Shown: piece by piece, positions 33,961-44,162 of the stretch
Layout: each line of letters begins with the position of its first letter
Position numbering within the stretch: the first letter of the stretch is position 1
NCBI GenBank assembly: GCA_030704615.1
Contig: CM060731.1
Location: 63,160,756 to 63,220,755, forward strand
DNA from: Takakia lepidozioides
Taxonomy: Eukaryota; Streptophyta; Takakiopsida; Takakiales; Takakiaceae
Direction: 5' to 3'
Length of the DNA stretch: 60,000 bases
Made by a program: the position numbers and the translations under genes
The notes under the pieces: model-generated
Told to the model about the DNA's origin: nothing
The model's input: the letters and a program-made list of their open reading frames with translations, nothing else
The model's database searches: none

Positions 33961-34690
33961 GCGTCGCACTCCTTCATGACACCGGCAACGGCACGGAAGC
34001 TGGGGCTCCCGACTAGTGATGTGGGGGCCTCTATTGAAGTGCGTTCTACCAAAGGAGAACCACAACTGGCGACGAGGTTGGCGTTTGATGTTCCTCTTCA
34101 GTTCGGGAGTTGGTAGGGACGTGAGAACTTCACCATTTGCGAGATCGATGGAGTGGATCTCATTTTGGGGATGACCTTTTTGAGCAAATCCGGAGCAGTC
34201 ATAGATGGCCGCAAGAGAATAGTCACGCTACCATGTGGGAATGGTGTCGAAGTGTTACGAGTGTCGAAAATGCCCAACCGAGTGGGAGGGCGAATAAACC
34301 TGCTCTCAGCAAAGGAATAGACCGTGGAGGAGCCACACGAGCCCCAGTTTTTGTTTTACGTAAGACAAGTGGAAGGAGAAGACGGTAGGAGCCGAGCCCA
34401 GACTAGATCAAGGGGATCCTAGAGAAATACTAGGATGTGATGCCGGAGGATTTACCAAGCGGCTGGCCACCGCGAAGAGGAGTTGACCACAAGATTGAGG
34501 TGATACCGGGATCGGAGCCACCTGCTAAGGCGCCCTACCGGTTGAGCCACAGAGAGTTGGTCGAGCTGAAGGCTCAGCTCAAGGATCTAATGTCAAAGGG
34601 GTACATCCGGCCAAGTAAGTCACCTTACGGAGCCCCGGTGCTATTCGCAGACAAGAAGGATGGGACGCTGCGGATTGAAGTCAATATTCA
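33940..34690 (+). pseudogene. Protease and truncated RT of gypsy element B
   Basis: The frame of Gag continues into a retropepsin: ADT, then TGA (33958-33960) where Gly should be, then ASHSF; later VDLILGMTFLSKSGAVIDG. Additional TAG codons interrupt the linker. The RT N terminus follows from about 34437: EDLPSGWPPRRGVDHKIEV, PYRLSHRELVELKAQLKDLM and KKDGTLRIEV. RT homology stops at about 34680, where LINE sequence starts, so the palm, RNase H and integrase N terminus are lost. Confidence 0.8.
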
Positions 34691-34805
34691 TTTTCTGATG
34701 TCCGGGGTTCTCTCATCAAAGAGATGCTCTCTTCAAATCTATCAAGGGAATTGTGCATGTACCTCTGTTTACCAACTTTAAAAGTCTCGAGGCTGAGCCA
34801 AAAGC
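34678..34805 (+). mobile_element. LINE fragment inserted in gypsy B RT
   Basis: The sequence from TATTCATTTTCTGAT to AAAGCCCAG matches, in direct orientation, the minus-strand LINE at about 16770-16640: FSHQRDALFKSIKGIV, VPLFTNFKSLEA. The joint has short homology (TTGAAG/CTGAAG). Confidence 0.8.
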
Positions 34806-35568
34806 CCAGCCCCTTTTGCTCAGTAACTCCTTTTTTTTTTTTTTTTTTTCATCATCTCTTCCTCTCTCTCCCTCTCTCTCTCTCACTTTTGATGTGACAT
34901 ATAAGTTATGGACAACTCTCGACATCTTTCCCTTGATCCTGACAAGACATATCATAGAGCATCTCCCCGCCCCTACCTCTGCTGCTGCTTCAAGCGAACT
35001 GTTGCAGTGCTGTCGCGGCTGCCAACGGCGCGGGTTCCCGCCGCTGCAGGGCGTCTCTCCCCCGCTCACCACGGCTCTCTCTCTCTCTCTTCAGCTCGTT
35101 TAGATCGCGCCTCTGCGCGGCGTTTTTACCACACAGGGGAGAGAGAGATCAGCCCGTGCTTAGCGCAAGAAAGCAAGAGAGAAAGTGAGGGAGGAGGCGG
35201 TGTTTACCTTGGGCGTTGGAGTGGCGTTGGGGCAAACTCCTTGGGGGCCTTGCGACCACCTCGGGCTCAGCAGCAGGTGCGTTTCTCCTCCACCCTAAAC
35301 CCCACTCTCTAAACTACCTCTCTCCCAAAGAACAAACGAAAACTGGAGGGGAAGGTGCTTCAAGCACTTAGGGAAAGAAAAAAAAAGCACGGCGCCTACG
35401 AGCGACGCCCGGCCGTCGCACGCCTGCGACCCGCCTTTTTTTTTAAATGTATAAATGATAATCTCGACGGCAGGCCGTCGCTACTTGCGACCCCCAGCCC
35501 CATAAATAAAAAAAACACGTCGCCTCCCGCAACGTCTTTCCGTCGCGGGGTGTGACCCCCGGCTAAAA
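34806..35568 (+). other. GC-rich filler between LINE fragment and gypsy B integrase
   Basis: A 22-base T-run at about 34830 is followed by CT-rich sequence and a GC-rich region. The last 170 bases (35390-35566) carry repeated CGTCGC and GCGACC motifs resembling the subterminal repeats of the CACTA element at 40112-41413. It replaces the RT palm to integrase N terminus of element B. No terminal repeats of its own are visible. Confidence 0.45.
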
Positions 35569-36582
35569 ATGGTGGATAGGTTCAGTAAAATGGGCCATTT
35601 CATTCCCACCAAGGAGATGGCAACGGCGCAGGAGACGGGGCGACTTTACTTCGCCCACGTCTTCAAGCATCATGGATTTCCGAAGGATATTATCTCGGAC
35701 CGCGATCCAAAGTTTACAAGTAAATTTTGGAGGACACTTTGGAAGAAAATGGGGACGAGGCTCAAGATGAGCACGACCTTCCAACCTACGACGGACGGCC
35801 AAACGGAAAGAGTGAATTTTGTGGTGAAGCAGATCATGCGGAATTATGTGTCGGCAGACCAATCAGACTGGGTGGAGCACTTGGATGCAGCAGAGTTCTG
35901 TTATAATAACACAAAACACTCCGCAACGGAAGTTTCACCTTTCGTATTGGTCTATTGAAAAGCACCTCTGGTGCCGACAAGTTGGGCCGCTCAGGACGTT
36001 GAGGAACCTGCAGCAGCAGCGGTGATGGAAGAACGCGAGCGTTTGTTGGAGCTCGCAAAGTACAACATTGCCAAAGCTTGGAAACGGTATGAACGGCAGG
36101 AAAATCGAAAGCGGAGGGAAGTTAAGTTTGAGGCAGGCACGGAGGTCTAGTTGAACATCAAGAATTTTTGACTATCTCTGGAATTGAGTCCAAAATTCGT
36201 ACCTCCGTATGCGGGGCCCTTTTGCATCCAGAAGGTTATGAAGGAAGATGTGTATGAATTGGAGCTGCCGGCAAACAACAAGGTGCATCCGGTCTTCCAC
36301 GTCTCCCTTTTGAAGTCTTACTTCTAAGATGAAGCGCGTCCGAATCGGCATCAAGTGTTGCGTCCGCCACTTGTGCTGTTGGATCATGAAAATGAACCTG
36401 AGTACGAGGTGGAGGCAGTGTTTAAGTCGAGGAGGTTCAAGAATCGAGAAACGAAGTATCTCGTGAAATGGAAGGGCTATCATCAAGTGGAGGCAACTTG
36501 GGTGCGTGCCTCAGAAATGAGAATCGCATCCGAGGCGGTTGCAGCTTTCGAAGAGCGACCTCAAAAGCGGAAGAAGCGTTGA
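35569..36582 (+). pseudogene. Integrase and chromodomain of gypsy element B
   Basis: The frame starts inside the integrase core with VDRFSKMGHFIPTKE, then SDRDPKFTSKFWRTL and TTDGQTERVN, so the three acidic catalytic residues are present. It stops at TGA after LVY (35956-35958, GGA to TGA-type change). Degenerate C-terminal integrase follows ([17 protein letters not shown]). From about 36355 comes a chromodomain: EYEVEAVFKSRRFKN, TKYLVKWKGYHQVEATW. This places element B in the chromovirus clade, whose chromodomain directs integration to marked chromatin. Confidence 0.85.
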
Positions 36583-36693
36583 TGGGGACATCAACCTTGG
36601 ATCGTGGGGGAGGAAATGCATGCTTAGTCCGGCTTAGCTAGCTCAGGAATCCGATTGTAAAAACTTGTGTTGCACAAATTTTGTTTATATCTA

Positions 36694-37227
36694 TGGTGGG
36701 GGCAGTGGCAACAATAGGAACGGGGGCTGAAGCACCCTTGAGTGCCCAAGACACTCAAGGAGGCGGAGATGCTCACTAGGTGGAGCCCCGCACACCGGGT
36801 TGCGGTGGGGGTGGGTCCACGAGGAGTGGTGGTAGCTTGGTGGGTCTTAGTGAGGGTGGCATAGGACTCACCATGGGGCGGAGATCTTGTGGTGGGAGTC
36901 GTGGGGAGTCGTGGGGAGTCTTGGGACCCATCACGGTCCAATGGGGCCCTGGTGGGTGGGCCAAGACTCACCGCGACTCATCACTGGGAATCGAGGGTTT
37001 TCGTGGTGGTTCGCCATGAAAGGATGGTGTTGTTTGTGAAACCCCCACGGACAGTCACAGAAGTATATATAGGGAGTAATAACCCCGAGAACGGTGCAAG
37101 GGTGACCAAAAACTAATGAGTAAGCATGCGAGCCGGAAAGCGACCAAGGTGTGGGGAGCTGTTCCGGACTACCAACAACCAAAGGGAATTTCCACTAGGC
37201 CCAAATTGAGATAGGGTCTTGTGGAGC
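36694..37227 (+). mobile_element. 3' LTR of gypsy element B, truncated
   Basis: It matches 32074-32603 with substitutions, a short duplication (TCGTGGGGAG, near 36900) and a small deletion near 37102. A purine-rich GTGGGGGAGG tract lies at about 36605. The LTR breaks off at about 37227 after CTTGTGGAG, where element A protease sequence starts. The last ~130 bp of the LTR are therefore missing. Confidence 0.85.
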
Positions 37228-37440
37228 TTATGAACCCATGGGTTTGGTTACTGTGCCTATCCGTGTCAATGGCAAGACAGTGGTTCTAACCTCTATTGTC
37301 ACTTTAGGGGAGCAGCTTTTGTTGGGCCTTGACCGGATGAAGGGGGCAGAGGCTAGCTTGGACATCATGGGCAATGTGATGGTTACATAATGGTCAGGGC
37401 CAGCCTTTAAGGTAAACCTCAACGCTGTACCTCTTTAGCC
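37228..37440 (+). pseudogene. Retropepsin C-terminal part of gypsy element A
   Basis: The frame reads MGLVTVPIRVNGKTVVLTS and LLLGLDRMKGAEASLDIMG, the C-terminal half of an LTR-retrotransposon protease with its hydrophobic flap and LLG motif. The catalytic Asp region is missing upstream because the segment begins at the junction with element B. Stops occur at 37388 and 37438. Confidence 0.65.
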
Positions 37441-37452
37441 AATTACTCTTGA

Positions 37453-37926
37453 TTGAAATTGCAAGCTGAACACATGAAGGAAACTATAGGCCAGCACTAC
37501 AATTGGGCCAGATTCAGTCAATTTCAAGCCCCCGAGGGCTGCCTTTATCAATGGCAATTCCCTTTGCCAGGTAAGAAATCTGGCCCTCCACTGCCAGTGG
37601 CCAAGAATACTATGCTACTCCGAGCACCTGTCGACTTGGTCATTCCTGTTTTTTCTCAACGTGTAATTCCTTTTGGTCTAGCTTTTGCTTGCCCCCAAGG
37701 CCATTATATTGAGGTGGAAGGTTGGAAGAAGCTGACCTTGCAAAAACATTGTTTGATCGCATCTGGAGTGATTGACAGAGGTTTCAAGGGAGAAGTAAGA
37801 TTGTTGGTGGCTGATCCTGAGCGTATAGGCATTACCATTCATAAGGGGCAAGTCATAGCTAGACTGTCTGCCTCACCTTTATCTGAGTTGCTTCTGTTCA
37901 GAAAGCTCTCTCCTTCCACGACATAG
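37453..37926 (+). pseudogene. dUTPase-like domain between protease and RT of gypsy element A
   Basis: A 157-codon frame contains, in order, motifs of the trimeric dUTPase fold: APVDLVIP (residues 58-65, like motif I), IPFGLAFACPQGHYIEV (72-88), GVIDRGFKGEVRLLV (105-119, motif III with the catalytic-type Asp after GVI) and HKGQVIARL (130-138, motif IV). dUTPases cleave dUTP and limit uracil in reverse-transcribed DNA. The RSGLA-type motif II is degenerate and the glycine-rich motif V is not seen, so activity is doubtful. The family call is by motif recognition only. Confidence 0.6.
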
Positions 37927-37931
37927 GTCTG

Positions 37932-39604
37932 GTGGATTTGCCTCTTGACCAAGTGCAAGCCTTTGCTGCCAACATCGGGCCTGTTGCCGGTCTTCCCTTG
38001 ACCTCAGATCAAGAGCTGCATTACCAACAAGTTTTGCAAGACATCACGGTTGGGGAGCATCTCACACCTCAACAGACCAGCCAACTCCATGACTTTCTCC
38101 GTAATAACCTAGATATTTTTAGCAAAGGCCCTCATGACCTTGGTCGCACGACCATCCTGGACCATGACATCATCAGTGAAGGTAAGCCTATCAAACAGTA
38201 TGCCTACCGTGAAAGTGTGCGAGAAAGAAAGGTTATTCAGGAAGAGATTACCAAAATGTTGGACGTCGGTGTCATCACACCCTCAATCTTGCCTTGGGCC
38301 AGTCCCATTGTCTTAGTGGGGAAAAATGATGGTTCAACTTGCTTCTGTGTTGATTTTAGACGTCTGAATGCTATCACTAAAAAGGATGTGTATCCCTTAC
38401 CTCGTATTAATGAGACTCTTGACCAATTGAATGGAGCTACTATATTCTCGTCGTTAGATCTAGTAGCTGGATTCTGGCAGGTGCCCTTGACTTCAGCAGC
38501 CAAAGAGAAAACGGCCTTTACTTGTCGCATGGGCATGTATCAGTTCGAAACTATGCCTTTTGGATTATGCAATGCTACCGCCACCTTTTAGAGGCTCATG
38601 GATGTTGTGCTTGACAATCTTCGCTGGGAGTGTGCCTTAGTTTACATAAATGATATCAATATTTACTCCACTACCTTTGATGCTCACTTGTTGGATTTAC
38701 AACGGGTGGTGTGCAGACTTCGGGCTGCAGGCCTAAAAGTCAAAGCTAAGAAGTGTGATTTCTGTATGGAACAGCTACACTTCCTTGGGCACCTGCTTTC
38801 TGCTGCTGGCATCAGGCCTGATCCTCGTAAAATTCAAGCTATTTGGGATTATCCTACTCCTAAGGATAAGACTTGTGTCAAGGCTTTTCTGGGTCTGGGT
38901 TCTTATTATCGTCGTTTCATCTTTCAGTTTGCCAAGCTTGCTGCCCCACTTACTCACTTGTTGTCCAAGGATGCGCGCTTTGTATGGGGTACTACATAAA
39001 CCTTGGTTTTTGAGAAATTCAAGATTGCTTTGACTTCGACCCCTGTTCTGGCCTACCCTCATTTTACCTTACCTTTCATTTTACAAACTACGCTAGTAAC
39101 TTAGCTATTTCTGCAGTGCTTAGTCAAATTCAAGATGGGCAGGAACATGCGATTGCCTATGCCTCGCGCCGTCTGGACAAACATGAACGCAACTATTCTA
39201 TCACAGACAAAGAGGGCCAAGCAGTTATCTTTGGTATTAAATATTTTTGGCAGTATCTTCATGGTTGCCACTTCACCATTGAGACAGATCATCTGCCTTT
39301 GAAAGCCTTGGTTACTCCTCGCAAACTAACTGGACGTTTGGCTAGATGGGCTCTGATTTTACAGGGTTATGAAATCTCTTACAAGCGAGGCAAAGATAAT
39401 GTTAATACTGATGCATTAACTCGTGGGGAAACTAAATCTCCTGCCCCTTACACTACTCTAGATGATTTTGTTCTTGTTCTTTCTTCCCCTTCTGTTACTA
39501 CACCTGTTACTGATCCTTATGCATTATGTCATCTACTAGATTTCCCTTATGTTCCTCCGGATCTACTAGATACTTGGGATCTAGTTCAATTTGATAATCC
39601 TTAA
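37932..39604 (+). pseudogene. RT and RNase H of gypsy element A
   Basis: The RT reads IKQYAYRESVRERKVIQEE, ASPIVLVGKNDGSTCFCVDF, IFSSLDLVAGFWQVPL and MPFGLCNATATF. TAG (38589-38591) replaces a Gln, then comes LVYINDINIYS, where the first Asp of the YxDD box is Asn. The thumb (HFLGHLLSAAGIRPDP) leads to RNase H after frameshifts near 39000-39115: AIAYASRRLDKHERNYSITD and TIETDHLPLKALVTP. The polymerase would be inactive even without the stops. Confidence 0.9.
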
Positions 39605-39850
39605 ATTTCCTGCTTGGTATTTGGCAATGCTAGTAGGTTGGCAATCTGCAGCCTAAAACAGCCCTACGTTTTTCATGATCATGTTTCTCCTGCTCCTTAG
39701 CCCGTCTTATTTCTGACCAAGGGACTGAGCTACACTTCATAGCCTGCTTATTTCCTCATAGGCAGCCAACTGAAAATTGAAGTCAGGAACCATGAGAGGA
39801 AGATCACGAGGGTTGCCACTTTCTTCTCACCTGCACTAACCTGCTGATTG
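39605..39850 (+). other. Degenerate RNase H to integrase linker of gypsy A
   Basis: All frames are broken and no motif is recognisable. It sits between RNase H and the integrase zinc region, so it is taken as decayed element A sequence. Confidence 0.4.
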
Positions 39851-39851
39851 T

Positions 39852-41950
39852 GTGGCCATGAGTGTTGTAGGCATGGATGAACCTCTTTACGATGCTATAC
39901 TCCACAGGTGCATAGCCGACACCCACCTTAGTGGCATATCCAGGCTCCTCATGAGGCAAGTGAACTATCACTTACCCACCCATCGGGAAAGTGAAGGGAG
40001 GTTGTTCAGAGTGAATGCATTGGAAGGTGATCTTGCAGTGGGAGTTCCTCCTAGGTCCGTTGTCTCTGCCTTGCTAGAATTGTACCATGTTTCTACTTAT
40101 GCTGGTCATTTCACTACTACGTTTGGGGGGGGTTAGCGATGCCCCAACGACCTCCAACCATCGTGATTAGCGACAGAAATACTCTACGGCACCCGGGGTG
40201 CGTCGGGGCATTTTGCGATGTCGGGAAGTCGCAGCGACGTCGTTCCCGGAACGTCGCTAATTAGCGTCGTCGGGGAATCGCAAACCCCCGGGACCCCCCG
40301 GCCGCAGCGCCGGCGCGACTTGCGACGTCCGGGCATAAAAAAAAAACAAACAAAACAAACAAACAAACAAACAAACGTTTATTTCTGCGACGTCGCATTA
40401 GGGACGTCCGGGGGTCGTAAATGCGACCCCCAAACGTCACAGTAGGGGGGTACATTTGAATTTAGGTGGGAAAATTTGAATTTGAATTTGAATTTCAAAA
40501 ACTAGTTGACCATTGACTCGGCGTTGACCATTGACTCCAGTTTTGTTCAATGGGAGTTCATGCATTGTTCTACATATATTAGGCAATGCATATTTGAACC
40601 TATGACCTCCACATTATAACATTTCTAAGACACTGCACACTAACCAACAAATCTACAATACATCTATGTATCACAAAAACAGTCCAAGTATATATATACA
40701 TATCAAGAGTTAGCTCCTAGTGACTACCACTATCTCAATCCTATCATTGTGTTACAGATTATGCGTACTCTACAGGAGCTCTCACAGCTGGAACTTGCAC
40801 CGAGACTTGTCCCCAAAGTTCTTCAAGAACAAATATCTATCAATGGCCTAAGTTTTGCAAAGCTACATTGCAACTTATTGTTGGACAATGATTATAGTCT
40901 GAGGATGCCAAGCCCATTATGCTCTACAATCTACTCCCAGAATCAATTTTCCGCGACGCCCCCAGGACGTTGGGGAATCGCAGCGCCGCAGCCCCAGCGA
41001 CGCTTTTGCGGGGGCGGGGAATCGCAATTTTTTTTTTAAAAAACACAGGTTGTTTTTTTTTTTTTTTTTTTTTCCGGGTATTGCGATTCCCCGCCCTCGC
41101 AGGAGCGCCCAGCCGTCGCTGGGCTGCGGCGCTGCGACGTCTCGTTGCGATTCCCTGGCGTCGCAGCAAATTGTTGCGCCGCCAGGGCGTCGCAACCCCC
41201 CAGTGCGTTGGCGGGGGAATGGGGTCAGGCCCCTTTCCGGCGACGGCATGACATCGCAAGATGCCACAACGTCGTCCGAGCGCCGGCGTTACGACGCCCC
41301 AACGTTGCAAGTCCCGAGCCGGGCGCCTGTGCGACGCTACAGTCGCAAGGAGGTCGGCGCGTCCGGCACGCCCGGGGTCCTGGCGTCGCTAACCCCCTCT
41401 AAACGTAGTAGTGTTTAGGGGTTACCAAAACTGTGAAATGGCTCCAAAAGCAGTATCACTGGAAATGTTTAGTTAAGGACGTTTCAGCTTTCATTGCAAG
41501 GTGTGTACCCTGTCATGTCAAAACCATCATGCCTAGGACCGAAGCACCACTCCCTAAGCAGCCCATCCCTGTGACTGAACCATTTGCCCGGGTGGGCTTG
41601 GATCTTATTGGACCCCTCAAACCTACGTCTAAGGGCCATTCATACCTTGCTGTTGCTACGGATTACCTGACTAAATGGGTTGAGCTCCGACCCCTGGTCG
41701 CTAAGGACAGTGATGAGGTGGTACAATTTTTCTTTGATAAGGTGATTCTCCACCATGGTTGCCCTCTTGAGATCCTAACGGATCAAGGTACAGAATTCTG
41801 CAACCAGCTTATGGAGATTGTATTGTTCAATCTAAACACTAAACATGCCGTGACTGCGCCTTATAACCCCCAGTGCAATGGCTTGACTTAGCGTTTTAAC
41901 AAGACAATGTGCCAGATGTTAGAGAAAAATGGGTCACTCATAGATGAATG
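39852..41950 (+). pseudogene. Integrase of gypsy element A, split by a CACTA element
   Basis: The zinc-binding N terminus (LLELYHVSTYAGHF) ends at 40111. It resumes at 41417 with VTKTVKWLQKQYHWKCLV and CVPCHVKT after the inserted DNA transposon. The core follows: VATDYLTKWVELRPL, LTDQGTEFCNQLM and YNPQCNGLT. A TAG (41889-41891) replaces the conserved Glu of the DDE triad, and a TGA at 41949 replaces a Trp. Re-joining the flanks leaves a one-base shift. Confidence 0.85.
40112..41413. mobile_element. Non-autonomous CACTA (EnSpm) transposon, 1.3 kb
   Basis: The left end is CACTACTACGTTT and the right end AAACGTAGTAGTG, inverted and starting with CACTA. They are flanked by the 3-bp target duplication TTT (40109-40111 and 41414-41416). 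The inverted ends extend inward through GGGGGTTAGCGA-GCC. Subterminal regions hold many CGTCGC/GCGACG repeats, as in CACTA elements. The interior has an (AAAC)n run at 40350-40376, poly-T, and an AT-rich centre without transposase, so it depends on another element for movement. Confidence 0.9.
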
Positions 41951-41960
41951 AGACATTGTT

Positions 41961-42599
41961 GTGCCTATCCTGCTGTTTGCCTATAGAACCTCATCCTATT
42001 GCTTGGGAAAACCGGGTATACCTAACGTGTGGCCTGTGAAGGTTGGAACCAACCTTACACAAGAAGAGGTGGACAACTTGACCCTTGCAGGTTTTCGACT
42101 AGTTCATCCTCCCAACGTTCCTGATCCGAACTTTCCTGTGGGACCACTTCCAGTGGAACAACATATTCATGAAGGTGTGGTCCTTCCAGTGGGTAAGTAT
42201 CCCACTACACGCTATGGGGTGCGCATTTGGCGTTGGGATCCGACTCCTCGACACTTGAGTCGCCAAGAGTCAGCGGAGACTCTTATTGCTGAGATTCGTG
42301 GATTCAAAAACATGCCTAAGCCAGGTTATGGGAGAATTTACCAGCTACAAACAGAGGGATCTACCAGAGCAGGATTGGTTTACAATGTTTACATTGGTCA
42401 ATTTCCATCTTGTGATTGTCCCGACTTTGATGAGCTATCTGTCAAGAAGAAAAAACATACATATCTACCTTGTAAGCACATGTACTTCATGTACAACGCG
42501 CATCTAGGATGTGCCGGGGCTTATGAGATCCACCAACCTTCCCTTAGCCAGTTAGAGGTTAGGGCTATGCTAAAGAAGGACCCTAGTTCAACTTCTTAG
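41961..42599 (+). CDS. SWIM zinc-finger domain fused in frame to the gypsy A integrase end
   Basis: The frame of the integrase (VPILLFAYRTSSYC) runs without a stop into a non-retroviral sequence of about 190 residues. It contains FPSCDCPDF (Cys151, Cys153) and LPCKHMYFMY (Cys171, His173), matching the SWIM pattern C-x-C-x(n)-C-x-H. SWIM fingers occur in MULE/FAR1-type transposases and other plant proteins and bind DNA or proteins. Upstream is NVWPVKVGTNLTQEEVDNLT, of unknown fold. It may be a captured host or transposon exon, a true extra domain of this element family, or a chance in-frame junction. No chromodomain is present. Confidence 0.65.
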   Translation: MPILLFAYRTSSYCLGKPGIPNVWPVKVGTNLTQEEVDNLTLAGFRLVHPPNVPDPNFPVGPLPVEQHIHEGVVLPVGKYPTTRYGVRIWRWDPTPRHLSRQESAETLIAEIRGFKNMPKPGYGRIYQLQTEGSTRAGLVYNVYIGQFPSCDCPDFDELSVKKKKHTYLPCKHMYFMYNAHLGCAGAYEIHQPSLSQLEVRAMLKKDPSSTS

Positions 42600-42691
42600 T
42601 GACACATGAAATGCACACAAAAAGAACCTCTAACTTGTGCCATTCATTTTCATGTATGTGACATGTAATTATCTTGTTACTACTTTATTCC

Positions 42692-42850
42692 AAACATGAC
42701 ACATATGCATTTGTTAATACAGATGTTCTTATTTTGGTTAAAATGGAACTTGTGTACCTGTCATACAGGTTTTCAAATTAATTTTTTCTCAAACATGACA
42801 CATGCATTTGTTAGTACAAAAGTCCATATTTTGGTTAATATGAAACTGTT
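42692..42850 (+). repeat. Two direct copies, ~99-bp spacing
   Basis: CAAACATGACACAT-GCATTTGTTA followed by ATTTTGGTTAA occurs at about 42692-42752 and 42791-42848. It is AT-rich and non-coding, and could be part of an element A 3' region. The stretch 42851-43160 shows nothing else. Confidence 0.65.
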
Positions 42851-43164
42851 TTCCTTGAATACAAGTTTGCTTTGGCCAAGGATCTTGTATTCTCTTCAGT
42901 TTAAGGTGGTGCATTAGTTGGAGTTAAGGGTCACATGCATCTTTGACCATTGACTATTGATTTTGTTAGCTAAGAAAAATATATTTTTCTATATACATAT
43001 GATGTAACATTTGCATATGCAATAAATACGTCGTATTCTATGTTATATAACTCCACTGCATACAATCTACAATGTGTGCATACAAATTTGTCACATGCAT
43101 ATATAATAAGGGATTTTGTGCATGCATGCATGCAACCTATGCATATGGAATAGCAAACCCCCAC

Positions 43165-44079
43165 CACCATCAACATACCAGCAGGTACTCTCATCCGTGG
43201 CTCTAGATTGAACCTTGTATGTTGTGCTCATTTTGACCTCTGGAAACATACTCTCCGCTTGATTTGCTTGACTTGTCTCTGCTATCTTCCTCTCAGGACA
43301 CTCGCGCTCCCAATGTCCCGGTCTTCCGCAGCAATGACAATGTGTTCGTTTCTTCAATTCTTCAATTCTTTTTTTTTCTCCTAACGTTGTGCATACGTCA
43401 ATCTTGGCTTACCATCACGGCTTCCGTTGCCATTCACATTATTTGACCGACCAGTAAAGAAAGCCTTATCTCCCGCTTCGTCGACTGCTCCTCGCTCTTT
43501 GTTCAGAATTTTTTCTTTCAGCAGTCTAACGGTGAGTTTCTCAATCGTTTGCTCATCCCTCGGAACACTGTCCCAGGCTGAGATCATGTGCCGGTACGAA
43601 GGAGGTACATTGCAAATAATCTTCGTGATTATTGCTCGATCTGTTGTGGCCTCCCCCAAATCATTAAGTTGGCACGCCATGGACTCAATTGTGCTAATGT
43701 GTCCAACCACATCGTCACCATCACTCATCTTGTGTTCAAAACTTTTTTGCTGCAGCAAATGAATATTTTCACTTGCACGCTACTCATGGACGGTAATGAG
43801 ACGACTCCACATCTCTGTTGATGTCTTGCATGCAATAAGTTGCTGCATATGCTTCTTGTCTACATACCTACAGATGTACAAAGAAACACGGTTATCCTTG
43901 TCATCCCAATCATCTTGGTCCAATGCCTCTCCTCTCAACTCTATTCCCTCAACAACGAGTAAGAGCTTCTTTGCTCTGAATAGCACTTGCATCTGGAACT
44001 TCCATAATTGGAAGTTGTCTCCCGTGAACTTCTCAATACTCGTCACGTCCTTAGGATCTGTGTTCTTTGCTGACGCCAT
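43165..44079 (-). pseudogene. Ty1/copia Gag and protease start (element 2)
   Basis: The minus strand from ATG 44079 reads a UBN2-type copia Gag: VTSIEKFTGDNFQLWKFQMQ, then a TAG where Gln is expected, then HISTIESMACQLNDLGEATT and IICNVPPSYRHMISAW. After a frameshift near 43375 the CCHC knuckle CHCCGRPGHWEREC appears, followed by the protease entry CWYVDGGGG (the usual DSGA altered). Pol is lost beyond about 43165. Confidence 0.85.
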
Positions 44080-44151
44080 TTTTCTCTTCCCTACTTCTAT
44101 AAAAGAAAACTTCTCACCCAGTCAATAAGCAACGCGGCTCTAAGCGACTGT

Positions 44152-44162
44152 GGCCCATAACC
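44152..44162 (-). promoter_or_regulatory. Primer-binding site of copia element 2 (half-tRNA type)
   Basis: On the minus strand GGTTATGGGCC directly follows the LTR end. It complements the anticodon-loop region of plant initiator Met tRNA (GGGCCCATAACC) rather than its 3' end. Internal-tRNA priming of this kind is known from Drosophila copia and some plant elements. Confidence 0.65.

Noticed and set aside
43427-43821. Plus-strand open frames in 43.4-44.1 kb
   Set aside because: They are antisense to a clear copia Gag gene on the minus strand.
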